A stretch of 64,000 nt of DNA from Eopsaltria australis (lineage: Eukaryota > Chordata > Aves > Passeriformes > Petroicidae): assembly GCA_034509425.1 (NCBI GenBank), contig JAVTVJ010001136.1, forward strand, positions 310,001 through 374,000. Direction: 5' to 3'. This document shows positions 45,723 to 58,232 of the stretch, in pieces. The notes below the pieces were generated by a model. The model was not told the DNA's origin and did no database searches. It saw nothing but the letters and a program-made list of their open reading frames with translations. The first letter of the stretch is position 1. Each line of letters starts with the position of its first letter. Made by a program: the position numbers and the translations under genes.

Positions 45723-48700
45723 GTCTGGGCAGTCTGGTTGCAGTGCATGGCCACTCCTTTGGGCTGGCTGCGGGATGGGGATATGTCACCCCACTGCTCC
45801 CACTGCACAGTTCCCCCAGAAGACTCATTACAGCCCACCAGGAGTGGCCTCTGTACCTACTCGACTGCTCCATGGGGACAACCCTGGGATCTAAGCAGGC
45901 TCGGGGGTGACACGGCCACAGCCCCCATGGGACACATACCTGATGAGTGGTAGAAGCTCAGCTGCCTAAGGGTCATGGCCACATATTGGCAGGCTGATGG
46001 GAAGGGTCTGGTCCCGGGCTATTCCCCAGGGAGCAAACATCCCCTGATTGATGTGAATGTCTCTCCTCAACAGAAACCTCTCTCCTCTCCCCTCACTGTG
46101 AGCAGTGACCCTGCCCTGTGGGTGCAACATTCTCACAGTGTGGGGCAGGACAAGAGTCGGAGCTCACAGCCTGCTTGGGCTGGATCTGTGTCCAAAAACA
46201 CATTGGTTTGTTTGAAAGTGGCAGTCGAGCAACTGGGAGCTCCATTGGAGCATCCGGCTGGAAGAGCAGCTTCAGGATGAGGATGGGCAGTGGTACAGCC
46301 CCCGTTCTTCTCCTCCTCCTCCCATGCCTTGCCTTAGGGACCAATCAGCCCTAGTTCAAGGCACAAAGTCACAACAGGGAACACTGAGCTGATTTCTGTG
46401 AGCCAGTCAAATATGTGGTGAGGTTTCCGCTCCAGATTACAGGAGGAAGGAAGTTTGCTGGGAAGGGGACGGGGATAAGGTGGGGGAGAAGGGAGGGAAG
46501 TGCATTCCTGCCTGATGAGGAACAAAGTTGATATATTCATTTGTTGAACTAAAGCTGGCCTGAGCGTCAAACACCTTGTCCCCACCAAACTCTGAAGGAT
46601 GTGCGGGAGTACACAGGGAGAGGAGAGGAACCATCAGACATCCGATGCAGCGTGTGGTTTCTCAGGGTTGAGGGATGGATGCTGCTCAGCCGGATCTCAT
46701 TCATGATAAAGAGCAATAAAACCCTTCCTCAGTACTGTTTTATCCCAGGGTCCCCCATGATCATATCCTGTCATGCAAAGACAGGAGCTGAACACAGGTG
46801 AAGCAGCTGGGGGATCCATGGGCTCTGGAGTGGGCAGCCCACCCAGAGCGCTCATCCCTGCCAGAACACTGCTGGGGCTGCCCTTCCCACGCAGGATCAA
46901 ACAGCTCCATAAAACCAAGGAGGGCTCATTACTGCCCTAATAAATGTTAAACATTAGTATGACACAGACAATGGGATTTTGTAATTATTTTTTTAAGCAG
47001 CCAGATAAGGAAACAATATTGTAGGCTGATTAGAAAGCTGCTTTAATTCCCTTTGATATGTATCCACCATTCAAAACTGGACAATTTATTACCTCCTGGA
47101 TGCTCCTCAAGGTTGATCCTATGTGGAATTTGCTGTTGACTGTGTCTGCGACTGGAGGTGACCTCACTGCACACTTCCCACCATGGCACCACCTCCTGCG
47201 GGCAGCAGGAAGGAAGAGGTGCTATGCGGGGTCCTGTCCTGTCTCCAGGAGCTGGATGGAATCCTCTGGGAGCTGTTTTGTGCCATGTCCACAGGTACAC
47301 ACCACTTGCTGGATTCTGCCCTGAGTTGGTGTCCTAGAACAAGTCCCAGCCATGGGACCCTGCCCTAGCACAGCCCTGACTGTAAGCACAAGAGCTCACC
47401 CCCTAAACTGGGGGAGCTCTCAAGCAGATAGAGTCCTGGAGTTGGCCAGGAGGTGACTCTACTGTCCCCATGGATCAGAGGGAAAGGCACCTTCTGGGCA
47501 GCTGTCCCCAGGTGAGGGACAGGGCTGCATGTCCCCATCTCCCACAAGCTCCCCTCCACAGTGGAAACAGTGGCAGATGAAAGTGAAACCACAGCTCTGA
47601 AAAACCCAGCAAGCAAAGGCCAGAAGTGCCCATGTATGGTCAGATGTGCATGTGGCTCAGCAGCTTCCCCTAAGCAGGGTCTGGAAAGGTTCGTCCCCTT
47701 TTGGAGAGGTTTATTTCATGGCATGATGAAGCAGCTGCGGGGTCCGACAGTTGGAGGCTCTGCAGAATTCCGTTCTGCCTCATCCCCAGTTTCTGCCTTC
47801 CCAGAACAAACCCTGTAGAGAGCAGGATGCTGACACAAGGATGAGTCCATGTGGAGCCTGGGGAGCTTGGGCTGCTCAGTGCCCGGTTCTGGCAGTGTGG
47901 GGATGGCTGCCTTTTAGGGTCACTTGTACCAGTTAATGCTCAGGCATTGATATTATGGATCTTATGGAAAAAAAGGGATATTTAAAGTGTGAAAGTGTTT
48001 TTTTCTTTTATTAAAGTATTAAGCCAGAGGTGAGATGTCCCTGGGGGAAAGGAGCCCCTGGCACTGTGTGGCCAGAAGCTTTGGAATAGGGAAAACGAGT
48101 CCTGCACTGCAGCATGAGCTGCCTGGGCGGGTGCTTCACTGGCCCATAAATGTCACACCTCAGCCAAGAGCTCCTCAGACCCTCTCAACAATAAAAGCAG
48201 GGCCTGACCAGATTAGAGAAGGAATTTTGCAGATGCTTCTCAGTTCAGGATGGAATAGTGTGAGCCTGGCCATGATCAGGAGACACTGGACAGCAGCCCC
48301 CTGGAGCTGCAGGACCTGGCCTGGGATCTCCATGGCACACGCAGCCTCCTCTAGACGCTGGCCAGTCCCATCAGTGGTGCCAGGTCCTGGTATTGGTGAG
48401 CCCTCTCCTGTGCACCCTACGCAGAGCCTGGGTGTCCTGAGGCACCTCCCCAGCAGAGGAGGGGGCTGGCAGCTTTGGCACCAGTGCGACGCCCCAGGAC
48501 CAGCCCTGCTGGGGAAACCCAGGCCCCAGCACAGGGGGTGCAGGTGCCAGTGGGCATGGTGGTGTACCCAGAGATTTCCCCGAGCACAGCAATGCTCAGA
48601 CCCCCAAACCCCCAGCAGTTGTCTCCAAGGAGTGCTGGGAGCTCAGATCAGGGTGAGCAGGGTGCTGGGGAAGGCTGGAGATGTGGCACGTGTCCCATGG

Positions 48701-48900
48701 GCTGGGAGTGCTCAGGATGCTCTGTGCCCTGTGCTGCTGTTGGGGATGCAGCTCCTGCTCCCCATGAGTGGCCAGGCAGAGGGACACTGGGGCTACTGGG
48801 TGTGCTGGGGTCAGCACTGCTGCGGTGGTGGGATTGCTTAGTAGGGCTCTGTCTCACCGTGTGTAGCTTGGAGAGGAGCAGAAATAAAGCAAAGGGCCCA
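45723..48900. other. NRARP-EXD3 intergenic DNA
   Basis: No gene recognised. An AT-rich motif-dense block at 46915-47110 is a candidate enhancer. Confidence 0.55.
46915..47110. promoter_or_regulatory. Candidate conserved noncoding element
   Basis: An AT-rich island with an SOX-type palindrome ACAATATTGT (47013-47022), a GATA motif (47003-47009), an inverted TCF/LEF site CTTTGAT (47051-47057) and homeobox-type TAAT cores. Regulatory role is inferred. Confidence 0.4.
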
Positions 48901-48918
48901 TTCTTCAGCCACCTCTGC

Positions 48919-48924
48919 TTTAAT
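48919..48924 (-). terminator. EXD3: Candidate EXD3 poly(A) signal ATTAAA
   Basis: A minus-strand ATTAAA about 215 nt after the EXD3 stop. A canonical AATAAA further down at 48012-48007 would give a 1.1-kb 3' UTR instead. Confidence 0.45.
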
Positions 48925-49122
48925 GATCTCATGGAGGCCATGTATTTTTGGGCTGTTGCAATCCACTGGTGCACCTGTGACAATGCTCTCTGTGGTGGAT
49001 CCCAAAATGAGAGCTCCCCCCTCCCCACTTTCAGCTTCTCTCTGGAAACTCAAGGCCCAAAATCTGCTGAGGTTCCCCAGGCAGTCCCTGTTCCTTGTGG
49101 AGTCCCCGTGCTTCCCCTCAGC

Positions 49123-49152
49123 CCAGCTCAGCTCAGCTCAACTCAGCTCATA
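49123..49152. repeat. (AGCTC)n pentamer at the EXD3 stop codon
   Basis: About five CAGCT units overlapping the last EXD3 codons and the start of its 3' UTR. Confidence 0.85.
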
Positions 49153-49454
49153 GATGCTCTGTGTGTCCTCAGAGGCCACAAGAACATCCTGAAACTGAGA
49201 GACAATGCGTCCAAAATGGGACCCTTCCCAAAACACTTTCCCACAGCAGGTGCAGCAGTAGAAGTTGGTGAGCTCAGCTCTGTCCAGCACGCCAGGGGGG
49301 ATGGCAGTGACCTGCCAGACAATGTCCCCTGCCAGCACCGCGGCTGCCCTGCACTGCTCTGTCCCCTCTGTCTGCTCGCTGTGTGGGGCACAGCCAGGCT
49401 GGGCTGTGTCACAGCCGGGCACGGTGACATCGCAGCTCTGGCTCCCCGGGCAGC
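49138..49454 (-). CDS. EXD3: EXD3 terminal coding exon
   Basis: 317 nt after a CTCCACAG acceptor. It encodes GCPGSQSCDV through FYCCTCCGKVFWEGSH and ends QSIYELS with TGA. The last codons run into an AGCTC pentamer repeat. Confidence 0.9.
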
Positions 49455-52400
49455 CTGTGGAGAGAAGACAGCACATGAATCGTCAGTCACTGGTGTGATG
49501 AGTGGAATCTGTGCTCAACCACGTGAGCGACACTTGTGAGGGGCCTGTCATCCCTGCAGGGCTCCAGGCGCTGCCCTGCATCCCAGGGAGGAGCATCCCC
49601 TGAATTTGGGAGAAGGTGGTTGGTTACCAGTGTCTAGCAGCTGCCTGCCCTAAGCGTGGCACCCATGCAGCCCTTGCTCCCCTGCAGCTGCCTGGCACCT
49701 CCTGCAGTTCCTTCGCTGTGTTTTGGGATCTGTTCCAGTCTGGGTAACGGCACCAGTGCTGCTGCTGCTCTGGGTGCGTGGTTTTGCCTTCCTGTCACAG
49801 GTCAGGCCAGGCTGCTCTCGGAGCTGGGCTGTGCCCCCACCCCCGGCCGCATTATGGGGCGAACGAACAGCAGGGAAGCCCTTACTGCTGTTTTAATTAA
49901 ACCACCACCGTTATCAGCTGCTAATGACAGCCACGACTCTCCCGCCCTGCCCGCGGACACGGGGCTTTGGGCTGTGCGTGAGCCCATCTCCAGCGTGTGC
50001 CTCCCCCAGCTCCCACCGCGAACCCTGGGGCACGGTGACGCGGGGCCGTGTCCCCTGCGCTGTCCCCGCACGCCCCCAGCCCTGCTCCCCGGGACGGGGA
50101 ATCGCTGCCATCGCACACCGAGCGCCCCGAGCCGGCACCTTCGGCACCCGGCGAGGGCTCTCCCGCCCGCAGCGGGGGCACGGCCGCTCTCCGGATCCGG
50201 GCAGCGGAAGCCGAGGGCTGAGCTGCCTCCCATCCATCAGGGAGCCTGGCAGCCGGGAACAGGCTGCAGTTACTGCTGCGGGATGACTCCGTTTTGGCAG
50301 GTGGGTCTGTCCTGCCCAGGCACCAATGAAGACAACAAAAGGCATCCTGCATCGCTCCGGCGGCACTTCTGGGGTGTCCCTCCGACCCTTTTCAGGATCA
50401 CAGGGACCCTGTCAGGAGCCAGCTGGGACCGAGAGGGACACCAGCATTTCCAGCTGGCCCTTCCCTGCATCCCAGAGCCGTCGGGAGCTGGGACATGCTG
50501 GGGATTGTGGTGGGGGAATGCGCGGCTAGGGACAGCCCTTAAACAGCCATCCCACCCTGGCAGAGCCGCCCTGTCCTGGCAGAATCACCCCCCAGCTGTT
50601 CAGGGGGTCTGGACCCATGGCATGAGCAGAAAGAGCACAGCCCAGGGGAGGTGTGGAAGGATCAGCTCACAACAGCCCCTGGTTCAGGGGGGTTCCCCAG
50701 AGACCCCCAAGACCTTCCACACCTCCCAGGGAAAATGACCAGCCCAAGCTGGTGGGGAATGGTCAGCCCCAGCTCCCAGCACACAAACAGCCATGCTCAG
50801 GGTCATGGCTGTCACTGGAGATGTTCTCAGGGGGCATTTGCAGGCCAGTCCTTGCCCACCACACTGCCCAGAAGCAGCACTAGTTTGGGGTTTGCTACCA
50901 CAGTACAGGAGGAAGCAGCCCCAAGCCCCGTCCGAGACACTGGGTAAGAGCCAGGTTAACCAGGGCTGTGCCCTGGGCAAGTGCCCCATGGCCCACTCAC
51001 AGATTGGCCTTTCCTTCACCCCCTGCATCTGCTTTGGACACTGGCATCTATCCTTAAAGGGAGAACAGTGACCTCAGTTTCCTGTTTTCTCCAATTTCTG
51101 GCAAGTGGTGAAACACTTAGGCTGCTCTCAGGAGATTCCTGAGCCGCCCAGAGCAGGGATGTGAAGAGGAGTCCATTTCCTCCAGGATAAAGCCAGTGGG
51201 TGGCAGATCCCCATAGCAGGAGCAGGGGCTCTGTCCTCACTCTGTTCCCACCTCCTCTGCCCTGTGCCACTCCTGTGTTTGGTGGCATGGGGTGGCCTCA
51301 GCCTGGGCACTCTTTTTTCTTCCATCCTCCCTGCTCTCGAGCACCAGACCCTGAAGGGAGGGACATTGACCCTGGGTGGGGCTTTTAGATCCAATGCAAT
51401 GGAAATGACACTGCCAGCACCCAGTACCCATGGCCAACAGCCATCATGGAGCCTAAAAATTCCCTGGCCAGAACAGGGCACCAGGGCACTGACAGGACAC
51501 TGACATTCTGTATGCCTGCAGGGATCCTGAGCAGTTTGCTCTCTATTCCAACATGCTCCCTCCCCTGTCCTGCTGCTGGTGGACAAAGCCAATGGCAGAC
51601 CCCTCTTTCCCTGCATGGGGGGATGGGAAACCTCCAGCTCCCCCAAACACCCCAATCCCACCCTCCTGGGCTCGTGGGAAAAAGGCAGACAGGGAGGGAA
51701 AGTTCATCCCTTAAAAGCCTGAGGAGAGAAAGGCCGTGATGGTCAGCCCCTAGTTTTGCCTTTGCTTGCACCAGCCCCCGCCTAATTGTGGCTCTTCAAA
51801 GGGTTGAAAATGCTACATCACTTCAAAGTGACCATTTCTGAATGGGAGCTTGTAAAGCCCCTTCTCCCCCTCCCACCAAATTCTTCCTAGAGCTTTTGAA
51901 GATGCCTGTGCTCCCCTCACCGACAGCGTGAAAGGGCCACCAGGCACCAGGCACAAGATGCCAGCCAGGCACGCGGGAAAACTGAGCTGGGAAAGGCTGG
52001 ATCCCCCAGAAAAACAGGGCTTTCCTGAGGAAAGGGAGGGCGGGGGGTTTGAAGGTTTTTTTTTTCTCCTTTTTCAGACAGGCAGAGGCCTCCCCAGTAG
52101 AGCGATGGCTCCCTTGGGACTGCAGCCCATCTCGCCTGGATGCTGCACACCCTGGAGTTACACCAGAGATGGAGCAAAAGGCAAGTGCAGAATCCATGGG
52201 GCCGCTGGGAGTTGTCAGATCTGTGGCTTCCAGAGCTCTGTGAGGTTCACACCAAAGGCTGGATTCCCACCACATCCCCGTGGAGGAGAAAGGAAAGGGA
52301 TTCCTTCTCGAATCAATTTGAAACACTTCTTGGGAACTAATAATCTCATTATGAAACATCTTGAAAATAAAAACCTCTTCGCCTCTTGTTCACCTCTCCT

Positions 52401-55400
52401 CCTCTTGGCTGGGTCACCCTGGGGATGGCAGAGCCTGGGTGAGGGGCTGAGCCCTGTAGCCCCCAGCCCTCCAAGGCTGAGCACCCCCCCGTGAGTGCTG
52501 CAGAGTTCCACAGGCAGCAGCAGCTGTCCCTCAGCACTATTCCTCACTGGGCAGCGATCAGCAGAAGAGCCATCTCCTCCTGGCCTTGCACGTGCTGCCC
52601 GCTCACATTGCCAGCTCCTGCCCAGCCCTGCTTGCCTGTGGGAATTAATCCCATGGGAACAGCAAAAACTGCTGCTGTTCCCACCAAAATGTCTCATGGA
52701 CAGCAAATGCCACTGTGTCCAGGAGAGAAGGAATGCTTCAGGACCCCCATTCTGCTTATTTCTGCATCAGGTTCTTTCCTGAGCTGAGCAGGGCCACTCT
52801 CAGAGGTGGGATCCTATGGGCAGGGGCATGCACATTCCCCCACACAGAGGGGCTCTTAGTGATGGTCACATTGAGATGCTACTGTGATGGTGACACTGGT
52901 GACCTGCAGTCCCTCCAGTCTATTCTGTCAGCTGCAACACTGGAGTGCTGGGTCAGCATTACTGGGACAGCACTGGGACAGCACTGGGACTTCCATGGCA
53001 GGACAGGGGGGCACAGCAGGGCTTGGGAAGCTGGGACAGAGCAGGATCAGGGCAAACCTCCTTTGAACCTGTGCCCATTCCCCCTTCCCAGCTCACACAG
53101 CCCTGATTTGGCTGGGAAACAACCTGTCCCTGCTGTGTGAGCCCTAGGCACCCCCAGGGTTTCAGTGTCAGGGTGGTAGCCAACAACTTCCCAGGAAGGC
53201 AGGTACTTCTGCCCAAAATCCTGCCCCTGGGCCCTGTTTCTAGCCCAGGTCCCTCTGTGTCACCCCAGCCCGAACCAAGACCTTGGGGCGAGGAGCCGGG
53301 TGCCTGTCCCAGCTGGCTCAGGCAGGGACCTGGCAGCTCCTGACAGCCCTGTGCCAGCCCCGAGCCCTGCACCTGCCACAGCAGAGCCATCGCCACGGCG
53401 TGCAGGGCTCAGCCACAGCCAGGGCTGGGGGATCTGGGAGAAAGCTCACAACTTTGCCCAGGCTTTGCACAAGGCTGAACACAGACCTGGGAGCATTCTT
53501 GGAGTACAAAGGTGCATGGGAAACCTCGGCCGCAGTGAGAGATCAGCCTGATAAGAGGAGTTACGAGCCTGAGAAATGTGCTGATTGCAGGGCACTGAAG
53601 ATGCCTGGTTATCTTTTCCTCCTCGATAAGGCAGATAAGCAAAGGACAAAGGACCCGGGATTGTGCAACCTGGGCTGCAGCAGCCTGGTCATGATCTTAA
53701 GATGTTCCCAGGGTGGAGGAAGGAGGATGAGCTCAAGCAAGAGGCAGCTCCAGCTGCTCTCATCTCCCCGTGCCGCTGTGAAGAGAGCCCTGCCAGCCCC
53801 TGCAGCCAGTGCTGGGCAGCAGCGTGCGACGGTCCCCAGCTCTGAATGGCCCCCAGCTCCTTCCCGGGGCACGCTGGGCACAGTGCCCCTGCCAGCAGGC
53901 ACAGCACAGCTCTGCAAACCGGCACACACAACGATGTCACCGGGTCCCAGCCCTGCCCTGCTTTTCCACATGAGCAAGTGAAGAGGGAAAGCTGGCAGAG
54001 CACGATCCATCTGGGACTTGGGGGGTGTTTCCGGCTGGCCGCACCACTGCAGCTCCCGGTCCCATCCCTCCCTGCCTGCGGATGTGAGGGTTCTCCTGTT
54101 ATTCTGTTGCACGCTGGAGAAGAGAGAGCTTCAATGCATGGTGTTGCTGAAGGGGGCAGGGGATCCCCTGGATCCAGAGGTGCAATCCCTTAGGAACCCA
54201 TCCCTTCCATGCTGAAGCGTTCAGAGCAGCCTAACACAATGGGGGTGCATTGGCCCCCCAAACTGAGTGTGGTACAAGGCAGTGAGGATCCATGGATGCA
54301 GGAACACTCCTGGGACAGCACACCTATCTTGCACCTTTCCCACACGGCAACAAGGCAAGTGTGATGCTCACAGCAAAGCCAAATCCTGTAGATCAGGGAT
54401 GCCTCCAGCCGTAGGGCTTTGGGCATGCAGGGGTCTCCTCCCACCGCCCATCAGAGCTCCTGGCTAAGGGGAGCGGCTGCCACCAGCCCACGCCCTCAGC
54501 TGCCCCAGTTTGGTGGCTGTAAAGGAGGGACAGTCCTGATGCCACCCCAGCTTGGAACTGCCAGCCAGCCTTCCCCACGCCGGGGTCTGCAGCTCTTCCT
54601 CCCACCTGCCTTGAGCTGCCTCTGCCGGCTTTTCCCCAGGCTCGGGGCAAAGCCATGGGCTGAGAAGGGAAAGAAACCCCAAGTCACTGCTCAGGCTGGC
54701 AGGGGCAAGGTGGGTGCCCGGGCTGCCCAATGCCATCCTGCCACCCAGTGCAGAGACTTGTCCTGCACCTGTGCCCAGAGACCCAGCACTGGCAGCCAGT
54801 CAGGAGGGTGCCCACCCAGCCTGGGAGTGAAGGCTCCACCGTGCCTGCTCAGCACACAGACCCAAGGGTAGCAGGATCCATTGTTTTCATCTTTTGCAGC
54901 ACATTTTAGATGGTGAGGGGGGATTTTACAATTAAATTCGCCTCCTCTGTTTGGCAACTCCCAATGCAATGGAATGTGCTACATCCTCGCCTTTCCCAGA
55001 GACCAGATTTCATCTGGCAGAGCACCCACCGAGCTCTGGGGCCCCATGCCAGCTGGTTTTAGTCCACTGACTAAGCAAGAGCTCCCCATGCCAGACAAGA
55101 GCCTGTGACACAGCCTATTCCCCTGGGTCACTTGGGAGCCACAATCTGTCACTGCCTCCAGGACCCACAGCCCTGCTCCTCTCTCTGCTCCAGACACCTG
55201 AGCTGCTCAGAGCATCCCACTGGGAAAAAGGCACCATAGGGCAAAGCTATCTGGGCTTGAAACTATTGCCGCAGCTCCTAGCAAAATCCAATTAGAAACA
55301 GAAATGCCAGGATGGCCAGAGTCCCGGGTCACAGGGGACCCTGCTGGCAAGTCCCCAGGGGTTTTCACTTTGGGTGGGCGCCAGTGCCCTGCTGTGCCCA

Positions 55401-56824
55401 CCTGTCCAGGAATCACAGCTTCTGTTTCATGTCTTCACCAGCCCTCTGGGGATGCTGTGGCACCTTCGGTCCCTGCCCCTGCCTGCTCGGGGCAGAGGAT
55501 GTTCCCCATTGCAGGATGCTCCCTGACAAGGTCATGAGTGACATGGCCAGTGCAGGGGTCCCACCTGCTCCTTTCCCATGAACCCCCACCCCCTCCAGGG
55601 ACATGGGGGACCCAGTACGAGACTGCAGTGCCCGATGGGGACATGGGGTGTGACAGATGGGGTGTAAAGGGTGGAGCAAGGTGGTCCCTGAAGAGCCTGA
55701 GTGGAGGAGCCACGGTGCTGTGTGAGACCCTCCCAGCTCCATCAACCCCATCCCGAAGGGGGAAAGGGAAACGGCTCCCTCTGAACGCAAACCACAGTAT
55801 TTCTATTTCCCATACTCTGAAACTGGCTGAACTGGCCCGGCCGGTCGCTGGGTACACACGCACAGAGTGCCCTCACCAGAGAAACCGCTGGGGAGGATGT
55901 CCCGGTCCCTGGGGAAGCTCAGCAGTCCCAGGCTGCCGGCACCATGGGAAAAGCCGCCCCACCACGTTCCTCATCCCCAGAGCCACACGTGCAGCTCCCA
56001 AAAAGCCACAGCCGGCCGGGAGCGCCCGGCAGCCACCACTTCCCTCTGCTCCCTGCAGTCAGGAGACAGGGAAGTGATGCACAAAGGGGCTGGAGGAAGA
56101 GCCCGGGCTGGCTTGGAGCAGCAACAGGGGCACGATCCCATTCCAGGATGCCTGCGATGGTGTCGTTTGCCACCAAAACGTGTCTTCCTGTGGGAAGGAG
56201 TGCCTGTGGGTCAATGCAGCTTGGGGCACGGCTTGAGGAGCCTTCCCTCCCCCGAGCCCGCTGGAGCCTGGCTGTGCAGGCGGCACTGACTCACCTCCCT
56301 GCGGCCTGACCTAATTCAAGAGGCACTGGGCAGGTGAGGAAGGCACTGGGCAGGTGAGGAAGGCACTGGGAGCAGCCCCAGCCAGGAGACATTTCACCAC
56401 CCAAGCTGAGTTTTTCACGTGCAGGTGATGATGGCCTCAGGCTGTCACTTGAGCTACTGTCAGCATGTCACCAACCCCCCGGGCTGGGCAATCCCATGCA
56501 CAACCCCGTGCCTTGCAGGGCAGGACTGGGCAGGCAGGGCAGACATAAACCGGACTTGAAAGAGCTCTGTGAGTCTGCACCCCTTGGCAGGTTGGTGGCA
56601 GGGCACCCTGAGCCCCCTCTGAGAAAGCCCCAGGCCCAGGGGGATGGTCCTGCTCTGTCCAGGGCAGGGAGTCCCAGGGAAGGGCGCAGGAAGGGGGATC
56701 ACACCCAGCTCTGAGCACCCACCCACTCACCTGCACTGTGGTCCCCTGACGCTTGTCTGCTGCCCTCCACCAGCTGTCTCATCCTCTCCCGTGGAACCTT
56801 CAGGTACTTGTTGCAATTGCACAC
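49138..56824 (-). CDS. EXD3: EXD3 (Mut-7-like 3'-5' exonuclease), last two coding exons
   Basis: EXD3 is the vertebrate relative of nematode Mut-7, with a DEDD exonuclease domain and a C-terminal Mut7-C domain; its cellular role in vertebrates is poorly known. Only the end of the Mut7-C part is in the window. Exon 56824-56731 encodes VCNCNKYLKVPRERMRQLVE, and exon 49454-49138 encodes a zinc-finger-like segment with FYCCTCCGKVFWEGSHFGR and the stop. The two join in phase 1 across a 7.3-kb GT-AG intron. Cysteine pairs CNC and CTCC fit the Mut7-C metal-binding pattern. The exonuclease domain and all earlier exons must lie right of 64000. EXD3 next to NRARP matches the human order. Confidence 0.9.
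49840..50250. promoter_or_regulatory. Intronic CpG island
   Basis: About 400 bp of CpG-dense DNA with a homeobox-motif-rich stretch (TTTTAATTAAACC, GCTAATGACAG) at 49890-49930. It lies within the last EXD3 intron. No exon of a second gene is apparent. Confidence 0.5.
53549..53639. promoter_or_regulatory. GATA-motif cluster
   Basis: TGATAAG (53549-53555), TTATCT (53609-53614), CGATAAG (53624-53630) and AGATAAG (53633-53639) within 91 bp. This is much denser than expected in GC-rich DNA, so an enhancer is plausible. Confidence 0.45.
56321..56370. repeat. 20-bp tandem repeat, 2.5 copies
   Basis: AGGCACTGGGCAGGTGAGGA occurs twice exactly and then half again. Confidence 0.95.
56731..56824 (-). 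CDS. EXD3: EXD3 penultimate coding exon
   Basis: 94 nt, phase 0 in and phase 1 out, TCTCAG acceptor and GTGAGT donor. Encodes the conserved CNCNKYLKV block of Mut7-C. Confidence 0.88.
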
Positions 56825-57536
56825 CTGAGAGGAGAGGGGGAGGTCAGTGAGCTGCCATCATGCTGCCCAGGCACCTCCTGCCTGCCCAGAGCACAAACCC
56901 CTGCTGGGCACCCCTGGCACAGGCTGGGCAGCCCTCACCACATCCACCAGAGCAGGGGAAACCAGGGGAAGGCCTGTCTCACTGAGCAGGGATGGGCATC
57001 AGCCACAAGCCCAAGAACCCCCTCCAGAGGTGCTCCCTCTGTGTGTGCTCAGCCAGGCTGCTGGCACTGCTGCCCACCCTGACTCCCTGGCCAGAAAACA
57101 CCTTAAAGCATCAAGCAGACACCTGAAGTCTGGGCTGTGGTTTCAAGATTTGTTCTCTCTTGTGTGACAGAGGCTGGGGAGGATGTCTGTGGTCACCAAA
57201 ACACTCTGGGCTCTCATCTGGCTCTGCTTGGCTTGGCTCTCCTGCAGCACTGTGAACACTGAGTCACACTTTCTACCCCATCTTTTGTTTGCCAAAATGT
57301 ACCCAGACAGGTGTCTGAGTGCCTGCATATGCCAGGTGCCGGACCCCAAGGAGCTCCCCAAATCCCACTGCTGAGGAGCAGCCAGGGATGGTGCCTGGGG
57401 CTAAGCACAGGGTGCAGCTGGCAGCCAAATGCACTTGCCCAGAGTGAGCAGCACTAAAGCTCCCTGGAAGCATCACAGCGGGCTCCCTGACACCTTCCCT
57501 TTTCTCTCCCCTCCCTCCTGGGCCGGGAGCTGTGAT

Positions 57537-57542
57537 GTGCCC
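57537..57542 (+). repeat. LTR target-site duplication, left
   Basis: GTGCCC, repeated exactly after the LTR. Confidence 0.8.
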
Positions 57543-58232
57543 TGTTGGGGAAGATGAAATAAGAAAGCCTTATAAATATGATTATCTAGCAAAAGATGCT
57601 GAGAATGTAGAAACTCTGAGCGAGATTGAAATGAAGACAAGCTTTGAGATACCAAACCCCAGTTACTGAACAACTGGAAAACAATGGCATGGCCACTGCA
57701 GGAAATCCCCCCTTTGATTAAACAATCCCCTCTGCTTGCAGACAGCTCCAAGGGTCAAAGCAGACCCTACCAACTTGGCAGAGGGTCCAAAAAGCAGCTT
57801 TTAGAGTTTAAAATATAACACTGTATGGTAATGCAATAGTTCTCATAGGCTGTATGCAAATGGTATAAGATTTGTAGTTTGTTCTAGATTGGTTAATGAA
57901 AATTAGAATATTCAACACAGAAGATGATTTATTGTATTGTAAGCGACAAGCTTGTGCTCTTCTTCAACCTCTCTTAGCTCTCTTAGCTCTCTTCTTTTAA
58001 CTTCCTTAAATATTCTCTCTTAACTGCTCTCTTAGACCTTTGCTCTCAACTCTCTTAGATCCTCGCTCTGGGCTCTTCTCTTGCCTCTCTGCCCTGCTCC
58101 AGGCTGCATCTGGCAGCTCTCATCAGGTCTCTTACACCAACGTTCTTTTACAATAAACCTCATGCGCTACAACCCGACTGCAGAGATCTCTCATCTCTCC
58201 CAGCCGTCTGAAACCGACCAGCAAACTCTACA
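57543..58232 (+). mobile_element. Solo LTR of an endogenous retrovirus
   Basis: A 690-bp element beginning TGTTGGGG and ending CTCTACA, so TG...CA termini, flanked by a perfect 6-bp target duplication GTGCCC (57537-57542 and 58233-58238). It has a TATAAG promoter element near 57864 and AATAAA at 58152-58157, the usual U3-R-U5 order, and a CTCTTAG-rich stretch at about 57970-58060. No internal viral genes remain. The 6-bp duplication fits a beta/ERVK-like integrase. Confidence 0.85.

Larger units (their letters stand above)
49455..56730 (-). other. EXD3 last intron (7.3 kb)
   Basis: Contains a CpG island (49840-50250), AT-rich motif blocks and a GATA-motif cluster (53549-53639). No exon recognised. 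Confidence 0.75.

Noticed and set aside
48035..49539. Two long overlapping plus-strand open frames (268 and 354 codons)
   Set aside because: They overlap the EXD3 terminal exon and 3' UTR in antisense, have no domains and no codon pattern beyond GC richness.
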